Source of the DNA: Clostridium sp. KNHs205
GTDB lineage: Bacteria > Bacillota > Clostridia > Lachnospirales > Lachnospiraceae
Reading direction: 5' to 3'
Assembly (NCBI RefSeq): GCF_000702945.1
Contig: NZ_JNLE01000003.1
Location: 2,217,501 to 2,281,500, forward strand
Length of the DNA stretch: 64,000 bases
Part shown: piece after piece, positions 32,353 to 40,798 of the stretch
How positions within the stretch are numbered: position 1 is the stretch's first letter
How the letters are laid out: each line of letters begins with the position of its first letter
Notes under the pieces: model-generated
The model's input: the letters and a program-made list of their open reading frames with translations, nothing else
The model's database searches: none
What the model was told of the DNA's origin: nothing
Program-made: the position numbers and the translations under genes

Positions 32353-33763
32353 TCGAGAAACAGGCTTTCGACCGGTTTTTCCTATCGGAGCTAATATTGT
32401 TGCCAATGCTGTTAATCAGATGGGGTGGGAGACCAGGCTTCTTGATTTGTGTTTTTCCACAAAACCATTAGAAGAAGTAAAAGAGGAGATGTTAGCCTTT
32501 TTACCAGATTTCGTAGGGATTTCCATACGAAATCTGGATTTTCAAAGTTATCTGGAACCAGTGTTTCATTTGCCGTTTATCAAGAGAGTGGTTGATACTG
32601 TAAAGTCGTGTAATGAGAGTGCCGTGATTATTCTAGGGGGATGTGGTTTTACACTGGCACCGAAAGAAATACTTAGATACCTGCAGGTTCCATATGGAAT
32701 TTATGGACCTGGAGAAAATGCAATGCCAATGCTCTTACGATGTTTGACTGAAATGGGGGACGTAGAGAATTGTGACAGTCTTGTCTGGATGGATGGCAAC
32801 GGAAAGCTTCAGATAAGTAGCAAGAAAAGCCAAGTAGATAGCTTTCTAAACTTTACGAAGGATCAGAGAATTAGTCACTATAATACGCAGTACTACACAA
32901 GAGAATGGAAAACAGAAGCATCACCAATTACTGAAATCTGCGATGCAGTGGAGGGAAAAAGGGGATGCACGGAAAACTGTATTTACTGTACCAATTCTGT
33001 TATCGCCAGAACAAAGCTGTTAATGAAAGATCCTGTTCTTATTGCAGAAGAAATAGAAGATATTATACAGATTGGATTAGCAAAACGATACGAATTTACA
33101 GAAGGAGCATTTAATCTTCCAATCGCACACGCAAAAGCGGTAATAAAAGAACTGAAGCAGAGACGTATTAAGTTTCCCTGGAACTGTATGTTTTCACCAA
33201 CAGGTTATGAGGAAGAGCTGGTGGAAGGAATGGCAGAAACAGGGTGTGACCTGGTCGAGATGGGAATAGAATCGGGAAGTGATACAATCTTACACAATCT
33301 AAGGAAGAAATTCAGCTTTCAGAAAGTAATAGAGGCTCAGCAGGGATTATTAGCAAATGGAATTCGAATTGAGCATTGTATTTTTATTGGTTCGCCGGGA
33401 GAAACAGAGGATACCGTAAAAGAATCATTAGAGCGGGTAGGTAAGCTGTTGGAATATAAGAATGTACATCTGTTTCTTAATTTTGGGTATCGCATTTTTC
33501 CAGAAACAGAACTAGCACAGATTGCAGTGGAAAAGAACGTGATTAAAAAAGACACGAACCTGGCATTCCCTCATTACTATATTGAACCTTCCGTTTTACA
33601 GAATGACAAATTACTGGATTATATTGAAGAATGGACTGTTGCACATAAGAACAGTTACCTGTGGTGGGGAATCCCAAAGATTCACCTAAAAGAGCGTGTT
33701 GCACAGGTGGCAATTCAGCATGAGCAGATGCAGGAAATATTTGCAGAAATGGAAGAGGAGTAA
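32327..33763 (+). CDS. B12-binding-domain radical SAM enzyme
   Basis: A 478-aa class B-type radical SAM protein. ATG 32327 has GGAGG 9 bases upstream and overlaps the previous gene. Residues 1-140 form the cobalamin-binding-like domain (RPVFPIGANIVANAVNQMGW, then FVGISIRNLDF and IILGGCGF). The radical SAM cysteines are C214, C218 and C221 (GCTENCIYC). Such enzymes methylate unreactive carbon or rearrange rings, taking methyl from methylcobalamin. It is distinct from the three HemN-like enzymes and probably performs a separate C-methylation or oxidation. Some members keep the domain without using B12. Confidence 0.85.
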   Translation: MKMLFISPNRETGFRPVFPIGANIVANAVNQMGWETRLLDLCFSTKPLEEVKEEMLAFLPDFVGISIRNLDFQSYLEPVFHLPFIKRVVDTVKSCNESAVIILGGCGFTLAPKEILRYLQVPYGIYGPGENAMPMLLRCLTEMGDVENCDSLVWMDGNGKLQISSKKSQVDSFLNFTKDQRISHYNTQYYTREWKTEASPITEICDAVEGKRGCTENCIYCTNSVIARTKLLMKDPVLIAEEIEDIIQIGLAKRYEFTEGAFNLPIAHAKAVIKELKQRRIKFPWNCMFSPTGYEEELVEGMAETGCDLVEMGIESGSDTILHNLRKKFSFQKVIEAQQGLLANGIRIEHCIFIGSPGETEDTVKESLERVGKLLEYKNVHLFLNFGYRIFPETELAQIAVEKNVIKKDTNLAFPHYYIEPSVLQNDKLLDYIEEWTVAHKNSYLWWGIPKIHLKERVAQVAIQHEQMQEIFAEMEEE

Positions 33764-33765
33764 AG

Positions 33766-34821
33766 ATGAAAAAAATAGTATATAAAAAGCCGGGTTGTGT
33801 GGTGATTGAAGAGGATGAAATACCAAAACTTAAGGAACATGAAGTACTGGTGGAGGTTCAATGTGTTAGCTTATGTGGTTCTGATTACAAACTTTATAAT
33901 GGAACATATGATGCGCCACATACATACCCGCTGGTAATGGGACATGAATGGTCGGGAATCATTGTAACAGTCAATGACGATGAGAATGAATTCCATCCAG
34001 GGGACAGAGTCACGGGAGAATGTTCTATGTGGTGTGGGAAATGTCCGAATTGTCAGGAAGATAAGAATTTATGTGCGCACATTGAGAAGTTTGGAATAAC
34101 AAGAGATGGCTTTGCAGCACAGTATCAGATTATGGACAGGAGATTTCTGCACAAAGCAGAAACGCAGACAGATTATGATGTACTGGCATTAGCAGAACCA
34201 TTAGCAGTTGCCCTGCATGGGATTCAAAAAATAAGGAAAGTCTGCGCTTTTACTGGGAAGAAAGCAGCTATCATCGGTGGTGGTTCCATAGGAGTGTGTA
34301 TTTATCTTCTCCTGAAAAACTATTACAAGATAAAGGATGTTGTCATCTTTGAAACAGACAAAGAAAAAGCTATATTTCTTAGAGAAACATTTGATGCAGA
34401 AGTTTGTAGTGACAATATGCTTTGGGAAAATGGCAGTTATCAGTCTATCTATCAGAAACAAGAATTTGATATGGCATTTGAGGCCTCTGGCACATCAAAT
34501 GGAATTATAACAGCTGCCCATCTTTTGAAGATACAGGGAAATCTTTGTCTATATGGTTTAGGAAAGGACTATCAGGCTGATATGAAAATAATTGTGCTGA
34601 AGGGGCTTCATGTAACAGGAACAATTGGTGGTTCAGGTGAGTTTGAGACAGTTGTTCAGTTTATTGGAGAGAATTCAGAACGAATACGCAAACTGATTAC
34701 AAAACGATATTGCTTTAAAGAGATTAAAACAGCACTTGAGCATACGCCAAAAGAGAATGAACCCGTATTAAAGCAGCAGATTTATTTTAGGAAGGATGAG
34801 AATAACCGTGGAAAAAGGTAG
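33766..34821 (+). CDS. Zinc-dependent medium-chain dehydrogenase
   Basis: A 351-aa alcohol dehydrogenase of the threonine/sorbitol dehydrogenase group. Catalytic zinc residues are C37 (SLCGSDYK) and H60-E61 (MGHEWSG); the structural zinc cysteines are C90, C93, C96 and C103; the NAD(P) loop is GGGSIG. Related enzymes (BtrE, NeoA) oxidise cyclitols in aminoglycoside pathways, so a cyclitol-type alcohol is a plausible substrate next to a DOI-synthase-like enzyme. It begins 2 bases after the radical SAM gene. Confidence 0.85.
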   Translation: MKKIVYKKPGCVVIEEDEIPKLKEHEVLVEVQCVSLCGSDYKLYNGTYDAPHTYPLVMGHEWSGIIVTVNDDENEFHPGDRVTGECSMWCGKCPNCQEDKNLCAHIEKFGITRDGFAAQYQIMDRRFLHKAETQTDYDVLALAEPLAVALHGIQKIRKVCAFTGKKAAIIGGGSIGVCIYLLLKNYYKIKDVVIFETDKEKAIFLRETFDAEVCSDNMLWENGSYQSIYQKQEFDMAFEASGTSNGIITAAHLLKIQGNLCLYGLGKDYQADMKIIVLKGLHVTGTIGGSGEFETVVQFIGENSERIRKLITKRYCFKEIKTALEHTPKENEPVLKQQIYFRKDENNRGKR

Positions 34822-34822
34822 T

Positions 34823-36046
34823 ATGATAGATCAACTTTTGAGAAAACAATATGATTACATGATACATAATTCATTATTTTATAAGCAACGTCTGGAGCGG
34901 GGAGAGCTGCCGGACAAGATAAGCGGAGCAAAAGAACTGGCACAGTTGCCTTTTACACAGAAACAAGACTTTAGAGAATTTTATCCATTTGGTTTTCTAG
35001 CATCAGATAAAAGTAAAATAGTCCGGTATGGAGAATCAACGGGAACATCAGGGAAGCCAACTGCATCTTATATAACGAAAAGGGACTGGGAAGAAAATCT
35101 AAAGTATACGGTTACAAGTTATTCTGAATTCTTTTCGGAACAGGATACAGCTATCATCTGCATACCTTATGAGCTGGCATTTTCTGCAATTGATATTGAC
35201 CGGGCACTTAGCAGAATAGGAGTCACTGTTATTGCAGCTGGAGCACTAAATAAGGTTTGCCCATGGGAAAGAACCGTTCAACTTATAAAGAATATAAAAC
35301 CAACGATTCTTGTATGCAGTGGAACCAGGGCGATACGTTTGTTTGACATGATGGAGGCCGAAGGGCTGGAACGTAAGGATATTGGATTAAAGTATGTATT
35401 TTACGTAGGAGAAGCCGTTTCTTTGGCAAAGGTAAAAAGGATGGAAGAAATATGGGGAGTAAAGCTTATAACAGCTTATGGAAGCACAGAAACCAACACA
35501 TTATCTCTTCCGTGTAAAGCAGGTTATCAACATTTAAATGAAGAACGTTATTATTGCGAGGTTCTTGAACTGAAAACCGGTCAACCAGCAGGACAAGGTG
35601 AAAAGGGGGAACTTGTTGTTACTTCATTACAAAATGAGGCAATGCCAGTTTTTCGGTATAAGACAGGAGATCTGGTTGCAATCGATCGTACACTATGTGA
35701 ATGTGGAAATAGAAATGAAAGAATTATCCATCACGGAAGAATTGAAGATCAAATAAATCTTAATGGAAACGTATTAAGTAAAGTTGAGATGGAGAATTTG
35801 ATATTTCATTGTTCGATACCTGGATTTTATTATAACTATTATCAGAATGGGAATAGAGAACTTGTTATTGAAGTGGAAAAAAGCATTCATGATAAGGAAG
35901 TTAAAAACAGGTTACAGGATAAGATGCGTATTGCTTTGGGAATTATTCCACAAGTTCATGCAATTGATAAAAAATGTTTTACAGAAAAAATGGATTCCGT
36001 GCTGAAGCCTGGAAAAATCAATAATCTTCAAGGAGGAGTAAGATGA
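34823..36046 (+). CDS. PaaK-like acyl-adenylate/CoA ligase 1
   Basis: A 407-aa ligase of the phenylacetate-CoA-ligase branch of the AMP-forming family. ATG 34823 follows AAAAAGG; an overlapping ATG at 34796 is possible. The ATP loop is YGESTGTSGKPTASY, motif A5 is TAYGSTETNTLS, and the A7-A8 region is YKTGDLVAID ... HHGRIEDQINLNG. It is expected to activate an aryl or small carboxylic acid as AMP ester and perhaps CoA thioester. A second related ligase lies at 38004. With the BtrH-like acyltransferase they give the cluster its amide-forming ability without an NRPS. It shares 4 bases with the next gene. Confidence 0.85.
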   Translation: MIDQLLRKQYDYMIHNSLFYKQRLERGELPDKISGAKELAQLPFTQKQDFREFYPFGFLASDKSKIVRYGESTGTSGKPTASYITKRDWEENLKYTVTSYSEFFSEQDTAIICIPYELAFSAIDIDRALSRIGVTVIAAGALNKVCPWERTVQLIKNIKPTILVCSGTRAIRLFDMMEAEGLERKDIGLKYVFYVGEAVSLAKVKRMEEIWGVKLITAYGSTETNTLSLPCKAGYQHLNEERYYCEVLELKTGQPAGQGEKGELVVTSLQNEAMPVFRYKTGDLVAIDRTLCECGNRNERIIHHGRIEDQINLNGNVLSKVEMENLIFHCSIPGFYYNYYQNGNRELVIEVEKSIHDKEVKNRLQDKMRIALGIIPQVHAIDKKCFTEKMDSVLKPGKINNLQGGVR

Positions 36047-36732
36047 AAGAGAAGATAGGGATTGTAGGCTATGGAAGAATGGGACATGCATTAGCAGGAC
36101 GATTAACAGAGTATTACGATGTACTTGTGTGTGACATACGTGAAGATATTAGAGGAGAATCAGGAATAAAGCTTGTAGACGCAAAGTCCTTATTTTCAAT
36201 ATGCAGATACATTTTGTTATGCGTTAACCAGGAGGATATGGAATCTGTAGTGCAGGGAAATAAAAACGATTGTATGGCCGGGACTTATCTTATTAACATT
36301 GCCACAGATTACCCGACGAAGAAGCTTAGTGAAATGGTCTCGGATATTTCAGGAATAGAAGTGGTAACTGCAAAAATAATGGGCCAGTATCTTGCAATTG
36401 AAAAGGGAATGCCTGTTGTGGTCATTACTGATGAAATAGAAGCGAATAAGTTTTCGGTTGTGCAGTCTGTTTTCTCTATGTTCTCTACTATAATCAAAAG
36501 AGATACGAAAGCTGTAAAAGTGATAAATCATGAAATTACTAAAAGAGCTATCTGTATGCTGTTAGAAGCCTACCATTATTGTGAAGAGCAGGGAATGCCT
36601 AAGGAAGTATATGAAATTGCCGTTAAGGCAATTGCAACAGGTACAATTGAGGAATTTTACCAGTATACAGATAATGATTATATCAAGAGGATTATGGATG
36701 AGATAAGGAATGGTGAAAAAAATGAAGGATGA
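36043..36732 (+). CDS. NADP-binding reductase (F420/pyrroline-carboxylate-reductase-like)
   Basis: A 229-aa Rossmann protein. The N-terminus GIVGYGRMGHALAGRL carries the GxGxxG dinucleotide motif, followed by a central segment ILLCVNQEDMESVV and a helical C-terminal domain. It resembles the NADP-oxidoreductase/P5C-reductase superfamily. A role in reducing an imine or enamine, for example closing a dihydropyrrole ring, would fit the TrpB-like neighbour downstream, but that is inference. It overlaps the ligase before it (ATGA) and the next gene by about 11 bases. Confidence 0.75.
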   Translation: MKEKIGIVGYGRMGHALAGRLTEYYDVLVCDIREDIRGESGIKLVDAKSLFSICRYILLCVNQEDMESVVQGNKNDCMAGTYLINIATDYPTKKLSEMVSDISGIEVVTAKIMGQYLAIEKGMPVVVITDEIEANKFSVVQSVFSMFSTIIKRDTKAVKVINHEITKRAICMLLEAYHYCEEQGMPKEVYEIAVKAIATGTIEEFYQYTDNDYIKRIMDEIRNGEKNEG

Positions 36733-38002
36733 ATTATATCATGTAAGACCGGGTGATAAGCCTGCACAATGGTATCAGGTTGTAGCAGATTTTAATGAAC
36801 CATTGCCACCAGTACGCTATGGAGAAAATGCTAAACTTACCAAGCAGGAGCACGAAAAGATTCGGGTGAAAGAACTCTTAAAGCAGGATACTAAGACCAG
36901 CCGTTATGTGAATATACCAGAGGAAGTGTTAGAAAAATATGAAATGTGTGGACGTGACACTCCGCTGATGAGGGCTTATTCCCTGGAGCAGTATCTGGGA
37001 ACATGTGCTGAGATATATGTAAAGAGAGAGGATGTATTGCCTACTCATAGTTTCAAACTGAATAGCGCATTTGCACAGGTATATTATGCAAAACAAGAAG
37101 GATTTGAGCGTGTAGTTTCAGAAACTGGAGCAGGACAATGGGGACTTGCATTATCTTATGCAGCCAATGCATTTGGAATGAAAGCAGATATATTCTGGGT
37201 CCGTTCCTCCAAGGAACAAAAGCCTTATCGAGCTGATTGGAGTAGCCTTTTTCAGGCAAAAATCCATGATTCCCCTTCAGAGGTAACAGAAACAGGAAGG
37301 GTTGAATTAGGGAAAGACAGTACATGTCCTGGTTCATTGGGAATAGCAATTGGTGAAGCTGTAGAGTATGCACGAAAACAGAAAAATTGTGCGTACATAT
37401 CTGGAAGTAACCTTCCAGATGTAATTCTTCATCAGTCTATTATTGGTCTTGAGACAAAAAAACAGTTAGAATGGATTGGAGTAAAGCCAGACTGGTTTGT
37501 GGCCTGTTGTGGTGGAGGAAGTAATTTAGGCGGCTTTATGGGGCCTTTTTTCTTTGACAAACAGTATAAGAATGCCAGATTTCTTGCAGCAGAATCTGAC
37601 GCAGCACCACGACTGACCAAGGGAGAATACCGTTATGATTACCCAGATCCATTGTGTATACTGCCTCAGGTGAAAAGTTATACGTTGGGAAAAGATTACA
37701 TGCCACCTGTTACGCATGTAGGAGGTTTGAGGCAGCATAATGGTTCAGCTGTTATTGGATGGCTTAGAAATAAGGGGATGCTTCAGGCAGAATCATTCTC
37801 ACAAGAAGAGGCACTTGAAGCTGGAAAACTCTTTGCCAGCTTATACGGTGTAATACCAGCACCAGAATCATCCCATGCACTGGCAGCTGCCATCAACAGG
37901 GCGTTACATGCTAAGAAAACAAAGAAAAAAGAGGTAATAGTCTTATGTTTGTCGGGATGCGGTGTTTTGGATATGCAAGCATATAAAGAAGGAGTCAGAT
38001 GA
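36722..38002 (+). CDS. TrpB2-like PLP-dependent enzyme (second copy)
   Basis: A 426-aa homologue of TrpB2. ATG 36722 follows GGTGA and overlaps the previous gene. The PLP lysine is K112 (LPTHSFKLN) and the catalytic Glu E134 (SETGAGQWG); the phosphate loop is GGGSNLGGF. The same unusual THSFKLN replaces GSHKIN as in the copy at 14855, so both belong to one specialised subfamily. It keeps more TrpB2-like features than copy one (SKEQKPYR, PGSLGIAIGEA). Two such enzymes suggest two separate serine (or related) beta-replacement steps, for example two pyrrole-type rings on one core. Confidence 0.88.
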   Translation: MKDELYHVRPGDKPAQWYQVVADFNEPLPPVRYGENAKLTKQEHEKIRVKELLKQDTKTSRYVNIPEEVLEKYEMCGRDTPLMRAYSLEQYLGTCAEIYVKREDVLPTHSFKLNSAFAQVYYAKQEGFERVVSETGAGQWGLALSYAANAFGMKADIFWVRSSKEQKPYRADWSSLFQAKIHDSPSEVTETGRVELGKDSTCPGSLGIAIGEAVEYARKQKNCAYISGSNLPDVILHQSIIGLETKKQLEWIGVKPDWFVACCGGGSNLGGFMGPFFFDKQYKNARFLAAESDAAPRLTKGEYRYDYPDPLCILPQVKSYTLGKDYMPPVTHVGGLRQHNGSAVIGWLRNKGMLQAESFSQEEALEAGKLFASLYGVIPAPESSHALAAAINRALHAKKTKKKEVIVLCLSGCGVLDMQAYKEGVR

Positions 38003-38003
38003 T

Positions 38004-39884
38004 ATGGGATTGCTGGAGAATATGGATTTGTATGAATTATGGGATAAGATAAAAGAAAGAATCCACAAGGATAGAAATAGAGCAGCAATAGATGAGTTGG
38101 AATCATTTCCGAGTATCCAGGCCATCTTTTTAGAAAAATACATTCGAGGTATTCATCATCGTGCTTATTATATTGGAACTTACCAGGAGGAAGAAACCGT
38201 AGAAGGTCTTTGTAACTTTTTGAGCGGTAGGACGGAAGTATCGAACCTTGCATATGGGCCATCTTATATAGCTCCAAAATATTATGAAGCACCCGGATGG
38301 TGGATCAGTCTGAATATTGAAGAGTGTCATATCGAATTATTTATTGTTCGTGAGTTCGGTAAATGGTTAGGTTTTGATGAAAAAAAGAAACAGTCATTGA
38401 TGTCTCATTGTGCAATTGAGCTTCGTGACAGACAGACATTTTATTCCTGCGTGCGAAAAGCAGGAAAAGTAAAAGGGATGCAGATGTTAATGTTCCATAA
38501 GGAAAGGGATGTAGGTTATACATATACACACTTATTAGATACTAGAAGCAATAAAGTGATTGAAGTGATTTATACATACTCACAAAAAGAAAGCAGAAGA
38601 CATAATTATTTCCTGGCTGCATGCAAGCAGAAAGAAAGAGATAAAGAGATTCTTCAGAAGGTGGAAGAAGTTTTCTATATGTCAGATGAGGTACGACAAG
38701 AATGGCAGGATTCCCAATTAAGAAGAGTATACCGTAACTTTTATGGAAGAGAAGGATACGATTTAAAACCAGAAGAAGTGAATCGGGAAACCATTAAGAA
38801 GTTACCATTTATGACAAGAGAAATGCTTAAGGAAGCATACCCTTTGAAGCTTGCCAAAAAGGCTCAGGAGGAACTTGTGCGATATGGAGAAAGCACGGGA
38901 ACAACTAAAAATCCCATTAGTGCTTATTACTCTGTAGATGATTGGCATTATAACAATGCAGTAGTAGCTGGATTCTTAAGCGAAATACTTGAACCAGAGG
39001 ATAAAGTTATGGTTGTGGTTCCATATTCGTTAGCTATGGTTGCACAAGATGTTGACAGGGCACTTGAATCCATTGGGACAATGGTAATTCCAGTTGGAAC
39101 AATTGGTGATGCATGTAATATTGACAGAGCCATCTCCATTCTCAAATCAACTAAAGTCAGTACAATTGTATGTTCCCCTACGAGAGCCCTCTATATTGCA
39201 TATGAGATTAAAAAAAGGGGATATGATGTCCATAAGGATTTCTCTGTAAACAAGATTTTTTGCGTTGGGGAAGGAACCTCAGCGGCCAAGACGGAAATGC
39301 TGCAGGAGATCTGGAAGGCAAAAGTTTATCCTATGTATGGAATGACAGAGACAAATACATTAGCAATGCCGTGTACCCAAGGAAAGCTTCATTTAGCTGT
39401 AAATAAAGCTTTCTTTGAAGTTGTGGACCATGAGGATAACGATGTGGGATTTGATCGAAGAGGAGAACTTGTTGTAACAACGTTCTTTGAAGGAATGCCT
39501 CTACTACGATACAAAACAGGTGATATCTGTACAGTACATTCAGAAACGTGCTCCTGCGGTTTGAATTTTCATACCATAGAGCACCATGGCAGGAAAACAG
39601 ACAGTATTAAGCTGGGAAACGCAGAAGTACCAATTTTAGATTTGGAACAGGTAATTTTAAAGAACTCACCTTCTATGTTCTACAGTTTAACTGTGAATGA
39701 AAATGAAGTTATAATTGGACTTGCCATGAAAGATATTGCATCTGTCCAGGATAAGCTAAAGAAAGAATGTATGAACAGATTCCATATAGAACCCGTGGTG
39801 GAAAGTATAGAGGAAGATGTTGTTGCAGATAGAATTAAAGGAATGGTTAAACCATGTATTGCTTCTATATATAGGGGAAAGTGA
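38004..39884 (+). CDS. PaaK-like ligase 2 fused to an unrecognised N-terminal domain
   Basis: A 626-aa protein starting at ATG 38004 (AAGGAG 9 bases upstream). Residues about 215-626 are a phenylacetate-CoA-ligase-like adenylating domain: YGESTGTTKNPISAY, MYGMTETNTLAMP, RYKTGDICTVH and EHHGRKTDSIKLG. Residues 1-210 are a separate domain that I do not recognise; it contains GWWISLNIEECHIELFIVRE and several Trp/Tyr-rich segments. The fusion suggests that substrate delivery or release is tied to activation. It starts one base after the TrpB-like gene and its stop overlaps the next start. Confidence 0.82.
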   Translation: MGLLENMDLYELWDKIKERIHKDRNRAAIDELESFPSIQAIFLEKYIRGIHHRAYYIGTYQEEETVEGLCNFLSGRTEVSNLAYGPSYIAPKYYEAPGWWISLNIEECHIELFIVREFGKWLGFDEKKKQSLMSHCAIELRDRQTFYSCVRKAGKVKGMQMLMFHKERDVGYTYTHLLDTRSNKVIEVIYTYSQKESRRHNYFLAACKQKERDKEILQKVEEVFYMSDEVRQEWQDSQLRRVYRNFYGREGYDLKPEEVNRETIKKLPFMTREMLKEAYPLKLAKKAQEELVRYGESTGTTKNPISAYYSVDDWHYNNAVVAGFLSEILEPEDKVMVVVPYSLAMVAQDVDRALESIGTMVIPVGTIGDACNIDRAISILKSTKVSTIVCSPTRALYIAYEIKKRGYDVHKDFSVNKIFCVGEGTSAAKTEMLQEIWKAKVYPMYGMTETNTLAMPCTQGKLHLAVNKAFFEVVDHEDNDVGFDRRGELVVTTFFEGMPLLRYKTGDICTVHSETCSCGLNFHTIEHHGRKTDSIKLGNAEVPILDLEQVILKNSPSMFYSLTVNENEVIIGLAMKDIASVQDKLKKECMNRFHIEPVVESIEEDVVADRIKGMVKPCIASIYRGK

Positions 39885-40771
39885 TGGAGATGTTAGTTAC
39901 AGAGTTAAATAGGCTAGAGATTATTCTGGATTCATTTCAAGGTAAATATACCGTGAAGCAGGCAGCAGAAAAACTAGAAGTTACAGAAAGAAGAGTAAAC
40001 CAGCTAAGAATTGCAATCAGGACGCAAGGATGTGAAGCAATTCAACATACTCCCACAACGGTTCAAAATAAGGACTTGATATCGATGTGGCAGCTGCAAA
40101 ATGTGCATAAGAAAATGAGTATATTGAAATTTCAAAGAATGCTGGAAGAGCAGGAAAATATAGAAATCTCCTATTCGTCTGTATATCGTTTATTACGAAA
40201 AGAAAAACTGTTTAGTCCCTATCACAAAGACAGGCAGGAAAAGCTACAGGCAGGAAATGTGTTTGGGTTGGTTCAACCAAAGTATCCATGGTTACCTGGC
40301 ATAAAAAAAATGTACTATCTTTATATTCTGTGGGATATATCCGGATGTATTACAGGAATATATCTGAACGAAGAAAAGAATTTTCTATGTATGAAAAAGG
40401 TATTGGAGCAGACACTAGATAAATTTGGAATACCAGAAACGATATATTTACAACCTCATAATATATTGTTGAATAAAAAAAATACTGAAGGCACAGAGTT
40501 TTATAAAAGTATGAATAAGCTGGGAATTTTAGTTAACAGGATACCATGGGAGTATCAATCCATTGTAAAAGCAGTGTCAGAAACACTGAAATATGATGTT
40601 GCATTACTCTTTCAGGAAAAGCAAGTTGCCAATGAAGTGGAGGCCAACGAATTACTTTACCACTATATGCATAAGGTAAATGCACGATACGAGAAAAAAT
40701 TTGATTTAGCAAAAAGTGTTTTTGTTCCAGTGATAGACAAGGAGACAATTAGAAAGTGGATGAATAATTAA
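39884..40771 (+). CDS. Domesticated ISNCY-type transposase-derived protein, DDE triad lost
   Basis: A 295-aa protein with a helix-turn-helix (TVKQAAEKLEVTERRVNQLR, residues about 22-41), a second HTH-like region (SYSSVYRLLRKEKLF) and a degenerate RNase-H-like core. Compared with ISNCY-family transposases, QMDGSPH has become QPKYPW, the LYxDRH motif has become IYLQPHN, and the region of the third acidic residue (RVERLFxTL) reads IVKAVSETL. All three catalytic acids appear lost. No inverted repeats flank it, and it is embedded in the operon with a 1-base overlap upstream and 27 bases downstream. A DNA-binding regulator of the cluster is the best guess. Confidence 0.75.
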   Translation: MEMLVTELNRLEIILDSFQGKYTVKQAAEKLEVTERRVNQLRIAIRTQGCEAIQHTPTTVQNKDLISMWQLQNVHKKMSILKFQRMLEEQENIEISYSSVYRLLRKEKLFSPYHKDRQEKLQAGNVFGLVQPKYPWLPGIKKMYYLYILWDISGCITGIYLNEEKNFLCMKKVLEQTLDKFGIPETIYLQPHNILLNKKNTEGTEFYKSMNKLGILVNRIPWEYQSIVKAVSETLKYDVALLFQEKQVANEVEANELLYHYMHKVNARYEKKFDLAKSVFVPVIDKETIRKWMNN

Positions 40772-40798
40772 GAATTAATCCAAAAGGAGGATATGAAA

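Noticed and set aside
20200..34000. RiPP precursor peptides near the radical SAM genes
   Set aside because: Gaps between genes are too small to hold a precursor and no short leader/core-like ORF was found, so a RiPP pathway is unlikely.
17200..38400. Many minus-strand frames of 60-170 codons inside the cluster
   Set aside because: All lie opposite well-supported genes, are rich in Cys, Ser, Leu and Phe, and none has a fitting start signal.
39884..40771. An active insertion sequence in the cluster
   Set aside because: No terminal repeats or target duplications are present, the catalytic acids are replaced, and the gene overlaps its neighbour.
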